From Hanleya hanleyi (lineage: Eukaryota; Mollusca; Polyplacophora; Lepidopleurida; Hanleyidae): 64,000 nt of DNA. The stretch is from assembly GCA_036873755.1 (NCBI GenBank), contig JAVTVY010039283.1, positions 1 through 64,000 on the forward strand. Reading direction: 5' to 3'. Position numbers and translations under genes: made by a program. Numbering within the stretch: position 1 is the first letter of the stretch; every line of letters starts with the position of its first letter. Under the pieces are notes generated by a model. The model searched no databases and had not been told where the DNA came from. It was given only the letters and a program-made list of their open reading frames with translations. Shown here in pieces: positions 34,751 to 45,616 of the stretch.

Positions 34751-35504
34751 TAGCCACATATATGCAACTCAGTGTATGTATCCACTACTGAGTTGCACAT
34801 CCTTACTCTGAGAGACATCAGTAGCGTCATTTTCTTCGTGGCCAAACATGACAAAATGTACAATTGACTATGGCATTTAACGGGCTGTAAACATGTCAAA
34901 TATACTTCTCTCCCCCGACACAAAGTATCTGGCTCATTCCTGCAGCGCAAGTGCACGTAAATAGCACCAAATCAAGTCACTACCTTCCTATCACGTTGAA
35001 ATTTGAAAATGGCAGACTAAGTCCGAGAAACACAGCAGTGCGCATGCACCGCTAATAATACGAACACTACGATATGTCGTAAAGAGGAAAGCGTCGTTAG
35101 CTAGTGGGCGGGGCCTAACGCACGTGGTCAAACTCCATCTCTGTTACCCCAGCAGCTGATGACGCCTTATTTACGACATATCGTAAAGTGTTCGTATTAT
35201 TAGCGGTGCATGCGCACTGCTGTGTTTCTCGGACTTAGTCTGCCATTTTCAAATTTCAACGTGATAGGAAGGTAGTGACTTGATTTGGTGCTATTTACGT
35301 GCACTTGCGCTGCAGGAATGAGCCAGATACTTTGTGTCGGGGGAGAGAAGTATATTTGACATGTTTACAGCCCGTTAAATGCCATAGTCAATTGTACATT
35401 TTGTCATGTTTGGCCACGAAGAAAATGACGCTACTGATGTCTCTCGGAGTAAGGATGTGCAACTCAGTAGTGGATACATACACTGAGTTGCATATATGTG
35501 GCTA
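34751..35504. mobile_element. Foldback element with 333/335-bp inverted arms and 9-bp target duplication
   Basis: Left arm 34751-35083 and right arm 35170-35504 are near-perfect reverse complements (a 2-bp indel and very few substitutions seen). The 86-bp spacer contains GGGCGGGGCC. Both ends read TAGCCACATATATGCAACTC. The flanks GACAAGTGG (34742-34750 and 35505-35513) are identical 9-mers. Long arms plus a 9-bp duplication fit a Mutator-like foldback. The two mirror-image 70-codon frames in the arms are one sequence read twice, not genes. Confidence 0.93.
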
Positions 35505-35513
35505 GACAAGTGG

Positions 35514-36810
35514 GAGCATGTAAAAATTGCACAGACAAAAAAGCGGAAAACGTACTTTACATCTGATGAGTCGTAGAAATGGGAATTTTGGTGTTGAGAT
35601 TGTGTAGTATCTGGAATTCGGAAAAAAACGCCAAATCAATGGAAGTAACCCAGTTGCCCATTAGTAATACAGAAAGTAGAAACCCAGTATATTTGCCCTA
35701 TGACCTTTGTGGAGAGTTTTACTCTAACACCTTAACACCCTATCTGAACGCCTTAACGCTCTGTCTTAATGCCTTAACGCCCCATCTTAACACCTTAACG
35801 CCTTATCCTAACGCCGACGGCTGCTCCTGTCCAATCAAAACCGCCATTTGATGTTGCATCTATAATATTCTCTCTTGCCCAGTAGAGTCAGAATGGGAGT
35901 GATATGCGCCTGTACACTCGGGAGTAGTGTAGATAGAGGGGTTTCGGAGATGGAAAGTAATGCGTGTCAGGGAGATGGGGGTCTTGTTCGATCTGGCTAC
36001 CTCTTAGAGTTACCTGTGGGTGTGAGGGTGTGTGTATGTGGTGGTGAGTGTTAGGGTGGTGGTGGCCTGTGGTGGGGCTGTGTGTGGTAGTGTGTGTTTG
36101 TGTGTGTTTGTTTGGTGTGTTATGGTGGTGGCAGAGGTGGATGTTTGTGGTGATAGCGGCGGTGTTATGAAGGCGTTGGCTAGTGTCCGTCTTAACGCCG
36201 GGATGTCATAGCGTCTTCTATACCTAGTCCCATAATGTCTTAACCCCAGGTTGCAGACAGTTGAGAGAAAGAAAGATCAACAGCTTCACAAGTTTTCATA
36301 TAGTTTATTATCCCCTCCATAACACATACACGCGCTGGGGAAGCCACGTTGGGTATGTTTACAATTCAAGTATGCTCTTGTCCAATCAGAAGCCGCTTCC
36401 TACTACTCAAACGACATGCTATAGGATGTGTTTTCGCTCACAACTTCCTCGTTGTCGTTCTCCCTTATCAGGAGAGAAAATATATATCCAAATAAAATGA
36501 ATATTCCCTTGATTCTACCCCCGAGGGATCTCTTCTAATTTGAGGTGTTTCTCCTGATTTTTCTTCTCAAGCTGATCTCCATGGTAACGGAAGTCATGCA
36601 GCTGACATGCGCTGTTCGGAGTTTCGGCGTGATTGTGCTTTCAACATGGATACCAATATGGATTCCTAACAGTGCGACTCGACGTACCATGTCCTACATT
36701 ATGGTACGAGACCATGCCGAGTGGTACAGTCAGCACAAATATGGCATTTTGACGGAAATCCACACTGTTAGTAGCATATAAAGTTTAAATTCATTTGGAA
36801 AATTTAGGTT
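35514..36810. other. Spacer with short tandem and G-rich tracts
   Basis: At 35725-35815 a short motif (CCTTAACGCC / CCTTAACACC) repeats about eight times. At 36015-36140 the strand is GT-rich (TGTGTGGTAGTGTGTG). No gene is recognised; small open frames such as 36545-36781 have no recognisable domain. Confidence 0.5.
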
Positions 36811-36814
36811 GAGG

Positions 36815-37420
36815 AGTGACGTCACGGATGACGTCACATCCGGGTCAAAGGTTACGTCCGGGTCAAAGGTCACGTCCGGTACTAGGTCATTTCCGGGTCA
36901 CGCTTCCGGCCACGTGATGGCTCAGCAACAGTTATTTGCCCCTAATTAAGACCGTACGTTTCAGTTATTTCAATGTTAGTCCCAATGATTAACCATCGTG
37001 CGCATGCGTAGTGAATAAGCACATCTGGGGTGGCCGTTTCGGGGTCGAGGTGGACCATCCTTGGTCCGAATGGGTCGTATGAGTGTCTTAGTGAAGCACT
37101 CGTGGGGTAGCGTCCAACTGGACTGGTGTGGATTGGAAGTAAGGCAGGAAATTATGGGAAAAGGGCATTTGAATGGGCGTTTTGGGGTCGAGGTGGGCCA
37201 ATAGTGGGCGTTTCGGGTCGGGGAGGATATCCATGTGAAGTGCTCGTCCAGGCCGATCATGTCATGTGTGGGTGAATGTAACTTTCCCCGGAAATAATCC
37301 GGAAACACGGACTTTGCCCCCTAAATATAGAAAATCCATATCAACCAGGTCTAATATCGGTTCCCAGCGAATCGTGGTTTACCGAGAGGTGCAGGGTGGG
37401 TTAGCGGGTTCATGTTTTCA
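36815..37420. repeat. GC-rich dispersed repeat, third main copy
   Basis: The sequence GTGACGTCACGGATGACGTC is followed by two exact or near-exact GGGTCAAAGGT(C/T)A words at 36842 and 36860. The 3' portion matches the flank at 22600-22786 (ATCAACCAGGTCTAA, GAGAGGTGCAGGGTGGGTTA). An inserted, unrelated ~250 bp occupies about 37000-37260. A further short block (GGTCAAATGTCACATCCGG) is at 37505-37525. Confidence 0.75.
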
Positions 37421-37559
37421 CAGAACAAAAGCAGAACTGGTGATGTGGATTGGTCTGCCATGATAGTTACCTCCCTCTCCTGGGTACAAAGTACGCATGC
37501 GCAGGGGTCAAATGTCACATCCGGTTACGTGACGGCCGGGCCAGGGGAGATAACTCTCC

Positions 37560-38020
37560 GCGGCCAAAATCGGTAAGAAGATCACCTATTACTACTACTG
37601 TTACAGGACTCCCATAATGCATAAATAGTTGTACAACTAAACTTCTGTCGACTTTGTTACAAGAGCTACCGGTACACAGTCATTTTGGGAGGATTATTGT
37701 GCTGCTATTTCAAGAAATTCAGATGTCGAATGCATGTGCATGAATAAAAACTCAATATGTCTTGCGGACGAACAAGATGGCAAAGGACCCATATTGGATA
37801 AACATGCATCTAGTTCGATTTCCCGACTCTCTATACTACCATTCCTTACCAGGACCTCATTAATCACCTAAGCTTATACTTATACTAATACAAAAACTGG
37901 ACACCGGTATGTTAATGTTAGAAGCCATAAGGTTTCTTCAGTTCTAGTGTAAAGCATACCATTTTTGGGATGTTTCTTTACTGATAAAATTGCTAGAATG
38001 TCTCATCCATAATATATATG
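37560..38020. other. AT-rich spacer, no feature seen
   Basis: No repeat, domain or RNA gene is recognisable here. Confidence 0.4.
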
Positions 38021-38024
38021 TGAT

Positions 38025-38635
38025 TGCAAGCGTCTGGTCCTTCGTCCGTATTTCAGAAGGACCTGCATATGACGTATACATGCCTTGCCTGGTAGCATTT
38101 GCTAGATCATCTCTTGACCGAGACGATTTTTAAAATGCCATAGAATAGTATTACAGAAACTTGTCAAAACAGGCTAAACAATCAAACGTCTTTATACAAG
38201 ATCTCTGGCGCTACGTTTCATAACTTGTCTAATCCCGCTTGACTCCGGGATATGCGTCGTTTGAATTCCATGTGTTTAAATCTTCATAGCTCTTCATAGT
38301 GTTCAAATGAACAGTCACAATAATGCTTTAGAAATCGACCTGGGAATTCAATACTGGTCAGTGATAAAGATGTTATGTGAAGAACATCACAAGGTCTTGC
38401 TCCTCTCTTGTAGGAAACCATCTTGTGTGCTAATGCTATTATATGAATTGGGTCTTTGGAATATGGACTCGGAAATTCTTTAATGTTCGACGGCTGAATA
38501 TTGCGCTTGTGTTTTTACTATTTTTATTCCATCGGAATTGATGCTAACTGTCATACTAAAATGGTATTTCGAGTATTGACGCGGAAATTCTTTTATGGAC
38601 GACTGAATAGTGAATGCTGGATCTGACGCATGTTA
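38025..38635. mobile_element. Reverse-transcriptase retroelement, reduced copy
   Basis: The left end keeps only about 30 bp of the family terminus (GCAAGCGTCTGGTCC). It is joined directly to a decayed C-terminal RT segment (GCATATGACGTATACAT, TTTGCTAGATCATCT) and the 3' tail, ending CTGACGCATGTTA in inverse orientation. Large internal deletions are visible against the copies at 17.7 and 47.5 kb. Confidence 0.7.
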
Positions 38636-38639
38636 CATG

Positions 38640-41600
38640 GTTTGTCACAATTACGTTATGCTTCGCGCCTCTCCATTTAGCGCTGTAAGGGTCTCACGGA
38701 CTTCGCCGGTGTTGACCCAAGGTCATCTGTTGCCACAGTATTAAAACGCACATGACGTCTAACTGGGCGAATTAATATCAGCCGCGATTCACCGATATAT
38801 ATTTCCGCAACATATAGTTCTAGGGTTATTTGTCAAAAAGCTGCCTTCAAACAGTGTGACTGACAGTGCTGTTTTGAAATACATTCAATATCTGTTGAGT
38901 ATATTTCAAGATAAATATACGTTTTGCGATCAGTAAAACAGTTAGACAGAACAGTTTTTGGTTTTTACAGGAATCCTGTAAAAAATGGAGAGACCCCTAA
39001 GGGGTAAATGCAGCGTAGCGCAAAGCACCTTGGGAGAGGATGGGTTTGTCAGTTATTCGGTAGACTGTAGGACTCTGCTAAATCAAGATATTAACAGACA
39101 GTGTCTGCGTACTGTTCCAGCTGTCTTCCCTTCAGTGATTGGTCATTCGACCCCATCATTTTAAACTAAGACGAGCATTCTCATTGGATCACTATTTATA
39201 GGAGCCACTCCAATCGTCATACACAACCACGTGACTGTCTCAGTTGATCGATGACATAGCGCGGCCTCGTTCTCGATGTCAAAATCTGCCGTCTAACTGG
39301 GAAAATGTTGTTGCTGCATCAGCCAGACATTGGCCCTCCGCAGAAGGGTCCAATATTTTAGGTTAAGTTATGTGGGCGATTTCTATGCTCGATCCACCCA
39401 CCTCGTTGGGGGTCTAATAATACCCCAGCCACCAGTGTTGGATTCGGGGCCGCGCGCACATCGCCGGAAGCGACATCATATATAGTAAAATAGATGTTTG
39501 CCGAACATTTCGATTACTTTTCAAGTCTGCCTAATACCTCTGTTGACCTAGCGTTAAAAAGAATTATATGGAGATTATTTTCCCTGTTTATCTGGACAGA
39601 GCATATGAAAAGTAGTTAGCTCATGTGCAAAACTGAAGAAGTTGTTCGGCTGGATTCAAACTGAACCGTGCGTACGTGGGTTTTCCCCTATACGTCATAG
39701 CAGCAACGTAGTACAGGTCAACTTCCGCTATTAGAGGCAAGGATGATGAATGAGTCTGTGAAAGGGAGCATGCGCTGTGGGAAGGATGTGCCCCATCACG
39801 TGAATCCTGCTGGGGGAAGTTTATATATTTGATCTGATTTTCATGTGGACCATGTGGGTTTTGGTCTGATTTTGTTACGCAGTATGTGTGAAGTTGACGA
39901 AAAAAAGTATTGTGGGTCATGTGTGGTATGTTTTAGAGAACTGAAGCGTGTGTTGGAGAAGTTTAGTGTGTTTTAGAGAGCTCTGGTGATTTTGGCGAAC
40001 TGTGGTGTGTTTTGGTGAATTGTGAATTCTGGTAGAATTGTTAAGAGTGTTAGAGAACTGTATGGTCGGAAAGAGTTGGGGATTTGTTGTTTTTTGTTTA
40101 ACAAAAATGTGGGATACGTGATTTGTCGTGTTTTGTTGAGAAAACGTGTTTCAATTCGTGATTTTCGATATGTTGAGAAAATTAGTCAAGTGTGAATGGA
40201 GAAATAGTAAGTTTTGTGCATGCAGTAACGACAAACTTGAATTATAGAGTATCTTGGGGGAATTCCACAGGAGAATATGAGTTGCGGGGAAGCCATGTCG
40301 CAGACCTGTCATTAAGGGAGGATGGGCAACCTGCCTGCCATGTTTTCATCTTTAAATACGTATCTCAAACTGAAAATGATTGTCAGTGTGTAAATGCAGC
40401 TATGAAGCTACTGATTTATTATGGAGAAAAGAAATGTAGCAGTCCAAAATCTTTGCTCCGTCTAGGAAATCATTTCGTGAAATGGTCATTTCAAGTTAAA
40501 ATGTTTCGTCCGGGCATGTTTAAAATGACTGACACTTATTGAATTCACAGAACTGAATTAGTGTGGGTCGCGTATCTTCACAAGCACGTTAGTGTCCTGT
40601 TCCTTGCAGTAGTTCAACATGTTACCATGGACGACTGTAATGTACAGTTTCATTTAGAAAGGCAGTCTTTATGACAGGGGAAAACATAGGGGTTTCTTTG
40701 ATTCTAACCTATAGATAGACTCGAAAGTAAGACCATTTTAACATTTGACTGATAATCATTTACACTTTTTGAACGAAGTTAACTGACGTTGGGAATGAGC
40801 TGTGTGCTGAAGTGAAGTCTCGCTGAAGATCGTGGCCCCACGCGAGATTTGAAATTGAAAGCGAAACAGCGGCGTTTTCGAGGTTACCAACACCGTGCTG
40901 AAGTGCATGGAAGATCTCAAAACCGTCTACAGACAACGATCGATATTTGAATCACCTGACTCTTCATGTTGTATCCACTGTTCGCCCTGACAACGGAATA
41001 TGTCTCGTGGTAAAACATTAAATAAAACCATCCACCTCAGAACTCATTTTCAACTGGACAATGAGTGTGAATTCAGTCTATTGTTACATCGGGTATCTAT
41101 GTCATGGGTTTACATAATATATCCAGTATTACACGTATAGCATTAGCACTGGTGCAGAGAGTTTCCGGTAAGTACAAAAGGACATCGCAATTAGTTTAAG
41201 GGAGTACTGGACACTGCTCTTCCATCCTCTTATGGGGTTATAACATGGCGATTTGTCTAATCATCACCGGGATTCCCGGTGACGTGGATTGGCTGACCCT
41301 CGCTAGCGATGACGTAGAACTGATTCCATGAACGAAAAGTGACAAAGTCGAAGAGCAACGGAATATATTTCAAATATATTTATTTACAGAATTTGACACT
41401 GAGCAGATCGAGCTATTAATCGACCCGTCAATCACATCATTAATATAAATAATAAAGGTTGAGCACGACCATCCCAGCTTTTCAAGTTGCGTATTCATAC
41501 ATGAAATTGTTTGAACCCCGTTTTTCCTGAATTTAAAATACGATACTGTACATTTTGTGTCATAAAGTGTCAACGAGTATTTTTGTGTCCATTTAGGCCA

Positions 41601-41690
41601 CTCCAATTTCAATTTGAAGGAGATCCAACAATCTCATGCCGTAATGATATTCTCATTGTTCACGAGAGAGAACAGCAGTATGGGCCTTCC
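38640..41690. other. Long stretch without a supported gene
   Basis: Nothing is convincingly coding. The longest frame is 40192-40542 (+, 116 codons, starting MNGEIVSFVHAV, ending FKMTDTY). It has two Cys pairs and no family resemblance I know, so it remains a low-confidence hypothetical. A GTTTTAGAGAA/GAACTGTGGTGTG-type short repetition lies at 39930-40060. Confidence 0.35.
41379..41384 (-). promoter_or_regulatory. Possible poly(A) signal of caveolin
   Basis: AATAAA on the minus strand lies about 450 bp beyond the stop codon of the 41.8-kb caveolin exon. It is a candidate only, from motif and position. Confidence 0.35.
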
Positions 41691-41694
41691 AAAT

Positions 41695-41757
41695 CAAAGA
41701 TGGCGAAGATCAAACAAAGATGGCGCCGACCAAACCAAGATGGCGCTGACCAAAACG
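41695..41757. repeat. Short tandem AAGATGGCG repeat in the caveolin 3' region
   Basis: AAGATGGCGAAGATCAAAC-like units of about 19 bp occur three to four times. AAGATGGCG resembles the core of the YY1 binding site. The block would fall inside the caveolin 3' untranslated region if the distal poly(A) signal is used. Confidence 0.6.
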
Positions 41758-41837
41758 AAGGCGAAGCCAGCCAATTCAAGATGACGACAATATATCTAAG
41801 ATGACGGGCCTCCATGTTTCAGCATTATCAGTCCTAC

Positions 41838-42179
41838 TTATGGTTCCGTCACGGTCACCACCCGAATCTTCGAGAAGAACATACCATAAGCCTCGCAGCA
41901 CGGTGCAATACAACAATTGTAGTAGGAATGGACGAATTTCTTGGAGCAACCGAGGCAAATCTCCCAAACTTTCAAGCAGGGCAAGATGTACCATATCATT
42001 GTGAATGATATGCAGGCGAACTTGCATCCCCAACACAAAGCCGTTAGGATCCCACAGAAAAAGGTCAGGAATTTGTAGCAACAGCTCTTGCTGCAGTTGA
42101 AAATGGAGAACGAGTTCCTCCAATTACAGTCCATACTATGGGTCCCCTCGGGCTCACAGATAACATCCTCGAACATTAT
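41838..42179 (-). CDS. cav: Caveolin, exon 2 (terminal coding exon)
   Basis: The exon starts in phase 0 after the acceptor TATATTTTGTAG with I-M, then the caveolin signature FEDVICEPEGTHSMD. The scaffolding region NWRNSFSIF, a hydrophobic membrane hairpin (FLTFFCGILTALCWGCKFAC) and a Cys-rich tail ending SKIRVVTVTEP follow, then the stop. Joined to exon 1 (45548-45616) it gives 136 residues, somewhat shorter than typical vertebrate caveolins because the N-terminus is short. Caveolins oligomerise into discs in the plasma membrane and Golgi and drive caveola formation and lipid and signalling organisation. The frame is intact. A paralogous exon lies at 16197-16535 on the same strand. Confidence 0.95.
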   Translation of the reverse strand: MMFEDVICEPEGTHSMDCNWRNSFSIFNCSKSCCYKFLTFFCGILTALCWGCKFACISFTMIWYILPCLKVWEICLGCSKKFVHSYYNCCIAPCCEAYGMFFSKIRVVTVTEP

Positions 42180-43020
42180 CTACAAAATATAAAAATGATA
42201 TTGTTCTGATTGTTTTGCGAATATAAATCTTGTAGCGTATATATTCATCCCATATATCATCCCGGGAAACAAACTGATTTTTTAAGGTCTTGCAGTTCTC
42301 CTTCCCAGAGTTTAATCACCTAATGTGGCACGTGACTAAGGCACGCCTGCGTGTCACGCTATATTTCTGTAGTATTTTGAATTTCGGTTGTAAGAAAATT
42401 AATTTTCATTGGTTGTCAGAGTTGGTTAGATGATATACCTTCGCAATCGCTTGCGCTAGTCGCTGAAGGCGTTCAAAATTGAGGCTTACGACGAGTGCGT
42501 CAGAAAATTCAAATTTGTTGTTGATATGTTTCAATCACCATTGTCTACAGTTCAGAGGAACCTGATAGATTATGGATTTTGAGATTTTAGGTGCACAATA
42601 GATGAAAATAAAAAGAAAATATAGTGATATCCTGTCAACCGAATTGGGACCATAAAATAAGAAGAAAGCTAAGGCAAATGGACTTCCCATAAATTCACCA
42701 GAGTCTACTGGGCATGAGAGATCTGGAACCCGAGAGTGGAGAAGTTCTAAATTTTTCATTCAATTGATGACTTGACCGTGTAGAACACACCTTCAACGAA
42801 ATAATCGCGCCTAAGTTCTTTTTTCAACAGGATATTTTTCTCTCTCGGAAAAATATTAAGCCAGTCCAGAACCAAAACTGTCTTTGGACAACTAATCCAG
42901 AGCTAAACCATCTTTGGGGGAAAACAGCCTATATTGACAAGACGAATATTTTGACTTAAAGTTTATTTTGGTTGTGAACTGGCTTCATATGTTCATGAAG
43001 AGAAACGGGTAATACTTTCA

Positions 43021-43275
43021 GTCATCTTCAGAGATAAATTATAATATAATTATATTCCTACATTGTGAAACACCTGCCAGAAAAATCGTTATCGTGGCGA
43101 TATGCCGTGTACTTGTGAAATGGATTGAATTAGCGAGCTGTTCCCAACTGGACTCGGTAGCTCAGTTGGTGGAGCAGTGGGACGGTATCCCCTAATTCGT
43201 GAGTTCAATTCTCACCCTAGCCAGTATTTTCTGGCAGGGTGTTTCACAATGTTGGAATATAATTATATTAGAAAC
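43021..43275. mobile_element. Hairpin element enclosing a tRNA-like module, copy 1
   Basis: The left arm (ATAATATAATTATATTCCTA, CATTGTGAAACACCTGCCAG) and right arm (CTGGCAGGGTGTTTCACAAT, GGAATATAATTATATT) are inverted repeats of roughly 50 bp. Between them is a tRNA-like sequence. A second copy is at 60775-60976. The flanking TCTTCAGAGATAAATT is shared too, so the unit is a mobile element and not two independent palindromes. Confidence 0.8.
43151..43223 (+). other. tRNA-like sequence, probably not a functional tRNA
   Basis: The 73-base segment has an A-box-like TAGCTCAGTTGG and a B-box-like GTTCAATTC, with a clear D arm (GCTC/GAGC) and T arm (GTGAG/CTCAC). The acceptor stem is mismatched (GACTCGG against CCTAGCC) and the anticodon arm does not fold canonically (no U before a 3-base anticodon in a 7-base loop). 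A tRNA-derived transposon module is the best reading. Confidence 0.6.
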
Positions 43276-45547
43276 GGGTAATGTTTTCACCTTGAAATAA
43301 ACGATTTTCTACTGTACAAATACACTTGTACTTTTACGGTATACTCGTTGTTTCAAAAGGGACCGGTGGGTGAAGAGGGGGTCGCACTTTGCCTTTCACG
43401 CAGTCTACGCCCAGCGAACCTATGGAAATTGTCATTATATATTTTGTTTCGTGTTGGTAACATTCATAACTAAACTTGGCAAGTTTATATAGGGAACCGC
43501 GGCATATTAAGTCGGGCGTACACAAAGTTTATTCACAAAAATTTGAATGACAGGGCACAAAACTCCACCAAAATGGCCCATGTGGATGCCGCAGAGCAGA
43601 ACCGGAACCGAATTATAGACTTTTGTTCAAACTCTACGAATGCTCGATCACCACCCCGGTAATGTGATACCGTAATGGAACCGTGTTTTATCCGTTACTC
43701 CTAACGACATTGAAACAAACGTTGTCTGGAATCAACTAAGCCGTTGGCAAACGTGCTATTACCCTTGTGGGGATGGATGAAGTAGAGAGAGAGAGAGAGA
43801 TGGGGGAGGGAGCGAAGGTGGTGGGGGAGGGGTCGCGAGGGGTATTTCTTTCACTGAACCATAAGGGATTAACTTTTTCACTTTGTCGATTACTATGGTA
43901 TGTGGGCAAAGATGCATGGCTGAATTCAAAATGTTGTTTTCGGTCATTTTCGCCAAACGGCAGTTTTCTTCTCGAATTACATGAAATTAATAATATCTAT
44001 ACACGGTTTGAGGAATGTACTTGTCCCAAAAGTGCAAAAGTATGAATGTATTAGATTAAATAATTTTAAAAAGTCAGTTAAAAAATAGGCAAATGGCGTT
44101 CGGGTATACGAAAAAACAATCTAATTTAAATTGGGGAGCTTTGATATTAATTTACTAAAATTGAAGAGAAAAACACCTTTAGGCCAAAGAAATTTTTCGA
44201 ATGGTGAGTGGTCGCTAACGATGATCTATTTTGAGATATTTTCTGCATGTGAAATGATTGTCCAGCCATAGCTAAAAATTCTCCGTCGACATGAAAAGAC
44301 TGCCACACCATGCCACTCAAGTTTACCGCATGTGTATGCCTTCTCCAAACGGTTGCTGAAATATGCGAGTTGAGAGTTAATTATCTACAGTTTTCAAATT
44401 TTATGCAAATAGTTTTGATGCATGGTGTCACCAAGGAAACTTCCATTTGCACGTGTCTAAGTAAAATATCTCTAGAGCTGTCAATCAAATTGACAAAACT
44501 TGCCATGTTGCTATAGTATTTAGCATCATGCAGACTAAACAATTCAGTTGCTAAAAGATTCCTATAATATTAAGAAATACGGTTACTACATCGATGGGCT
44601 ATACTTTTAGAATTTCTGCTTGATATGAACTTAGTAAACGAATGTGCAATAGTAAAGGCGCCCATGGTTCGAATTCATTCAAATAACTACCTGTAGATAT
44701 TTCAGTTTCTGGAATAAAATTCTTGGTGACGGTTGTTGTTGTAATGTCATCTCGGATAATATTGGTAAGTAAGTCCGAAAAGTGAGGTGGTAATAATAGA
44801 CTACAAAAGATGCGGGGTCCTATTTGTGTTACAGAAACGACGATATGCTATTAGTGGCTTATTCAATTACCAGTAATACTGTGTGACAACATAAAAGCTC
44901 ATCTGCAAACGAAACCTGAAATGAAACTTCTGTAAAATGCGATATCGAATAACAATTGGTGAAGGACAAAATCCTCAGACTAAAATGGCAATTACCGGTA
45001 CCGGTACATATCCAATTAATTGATTTTCCATTTGAGTTCTGCTCGAAAGAACTTTTTTCCAAGTCTATCAATATATAACTTTCCAATCTTCCATATTCCA
45101 ATGGACCCTACACACACCCCCTCTATACCACAGCTCAACCTCCTCATATCGACATAAGGGATACACTTTTCTGGTTATAACTAATTCTAATCTACACGCC
45201 GATTTTCGTTTTTTTTTTTTTTTTAAACTGACCGTTAGATTGGTGGTTCTTTGAAACTCCAAGTGTGTTTTGGAGGTGGAAGGCTATATACTTCTGGTTT
45301 TCAAAAAAATCCCACAATTGTGCATATATGTGACAATATTCGGTTCTTTAAGAACCAACCTTGTTCTGAAAAGAAAACCAATTCAGTATTTTTTTTTGTA
45401 AACGAATTGCATCGGCATTTAACGTGCAAACCTTCTTCGGATTTCCAGAGAACCACAAGAAAGTCAATATGTTGATAAAAAAAAGGGGAAAACCAACCAA
45501 AATACACAAAAAACTCCACTATTCTAAGAGTTTATATATTAACTCAC

Positions 45548-45616
45548 CCGTAGTCCATCATTAAGGTTGTTAGGATCCCTGTTAATCAGGTCACATTCTT
45601 CCGACTGCTCTGCCAT
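45548..45616 (-). CDS. cav: Caveolin, exon 1
   Basis: ATG at 45616 lies in ACCATGG context, a strong start. The exon encodes 23 residues: MAEQSEECDLINRDPNNLND then GLR. DLINRDPNNLND matches the conserved caveolin segment that precedes the signature motif. It ends CGG followed by the donor GTGAGT, so joining to exon 2 in phase 0 places the signature FEDV two residues later, as in the family. No other exon with this motif was found in the window. Confidence 0.92.

Larger units (their letters stand above)
42180..45547 (-). other. Caveolin intron (3.4 kb, GT-AG)
   Basis: The donor GTGAGT lies directly after exon 1 and the acceptor TTTTGTAG before exon 2. The intron holds a hairpin element with a tRNA-like module (43021-43275), a GA-rich run (43785-43805) and a T-run near 45211-45226. 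I see no further exon in it; small open frames at 43.3-45.5 kb show no domain. Confidence 0.8.

Noticed and set aside
34738..35505. Two identical ~70-codon ORFs in opposite directions (MHLRCRNEPDTLCRGREVYL)
   Set aside because: They lie in the two arms of a foldback transposon, so they are one sequence read twice, without a recognised domain.
40192..40542. Hypothetical 116-codon gene
   Set aside because: It is the longest unique ORF in a 3-kb empty stretch, but no domain, homologue or gene structure could be recognised.
41776..42123. Second ORF overlapping the caveolin exon on the same strand
   Set aside because: It is an out-of-frame shadow of the caveolin reading frame, as are 16249-16485 and the plus-strand frames over both exons.
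43151..43223. A functional tRNA gene
   Set aside because: The acceptor stem is mismatched, the anticodon loop is not canonical, and the sequence sits inside a repeated hairpin element.
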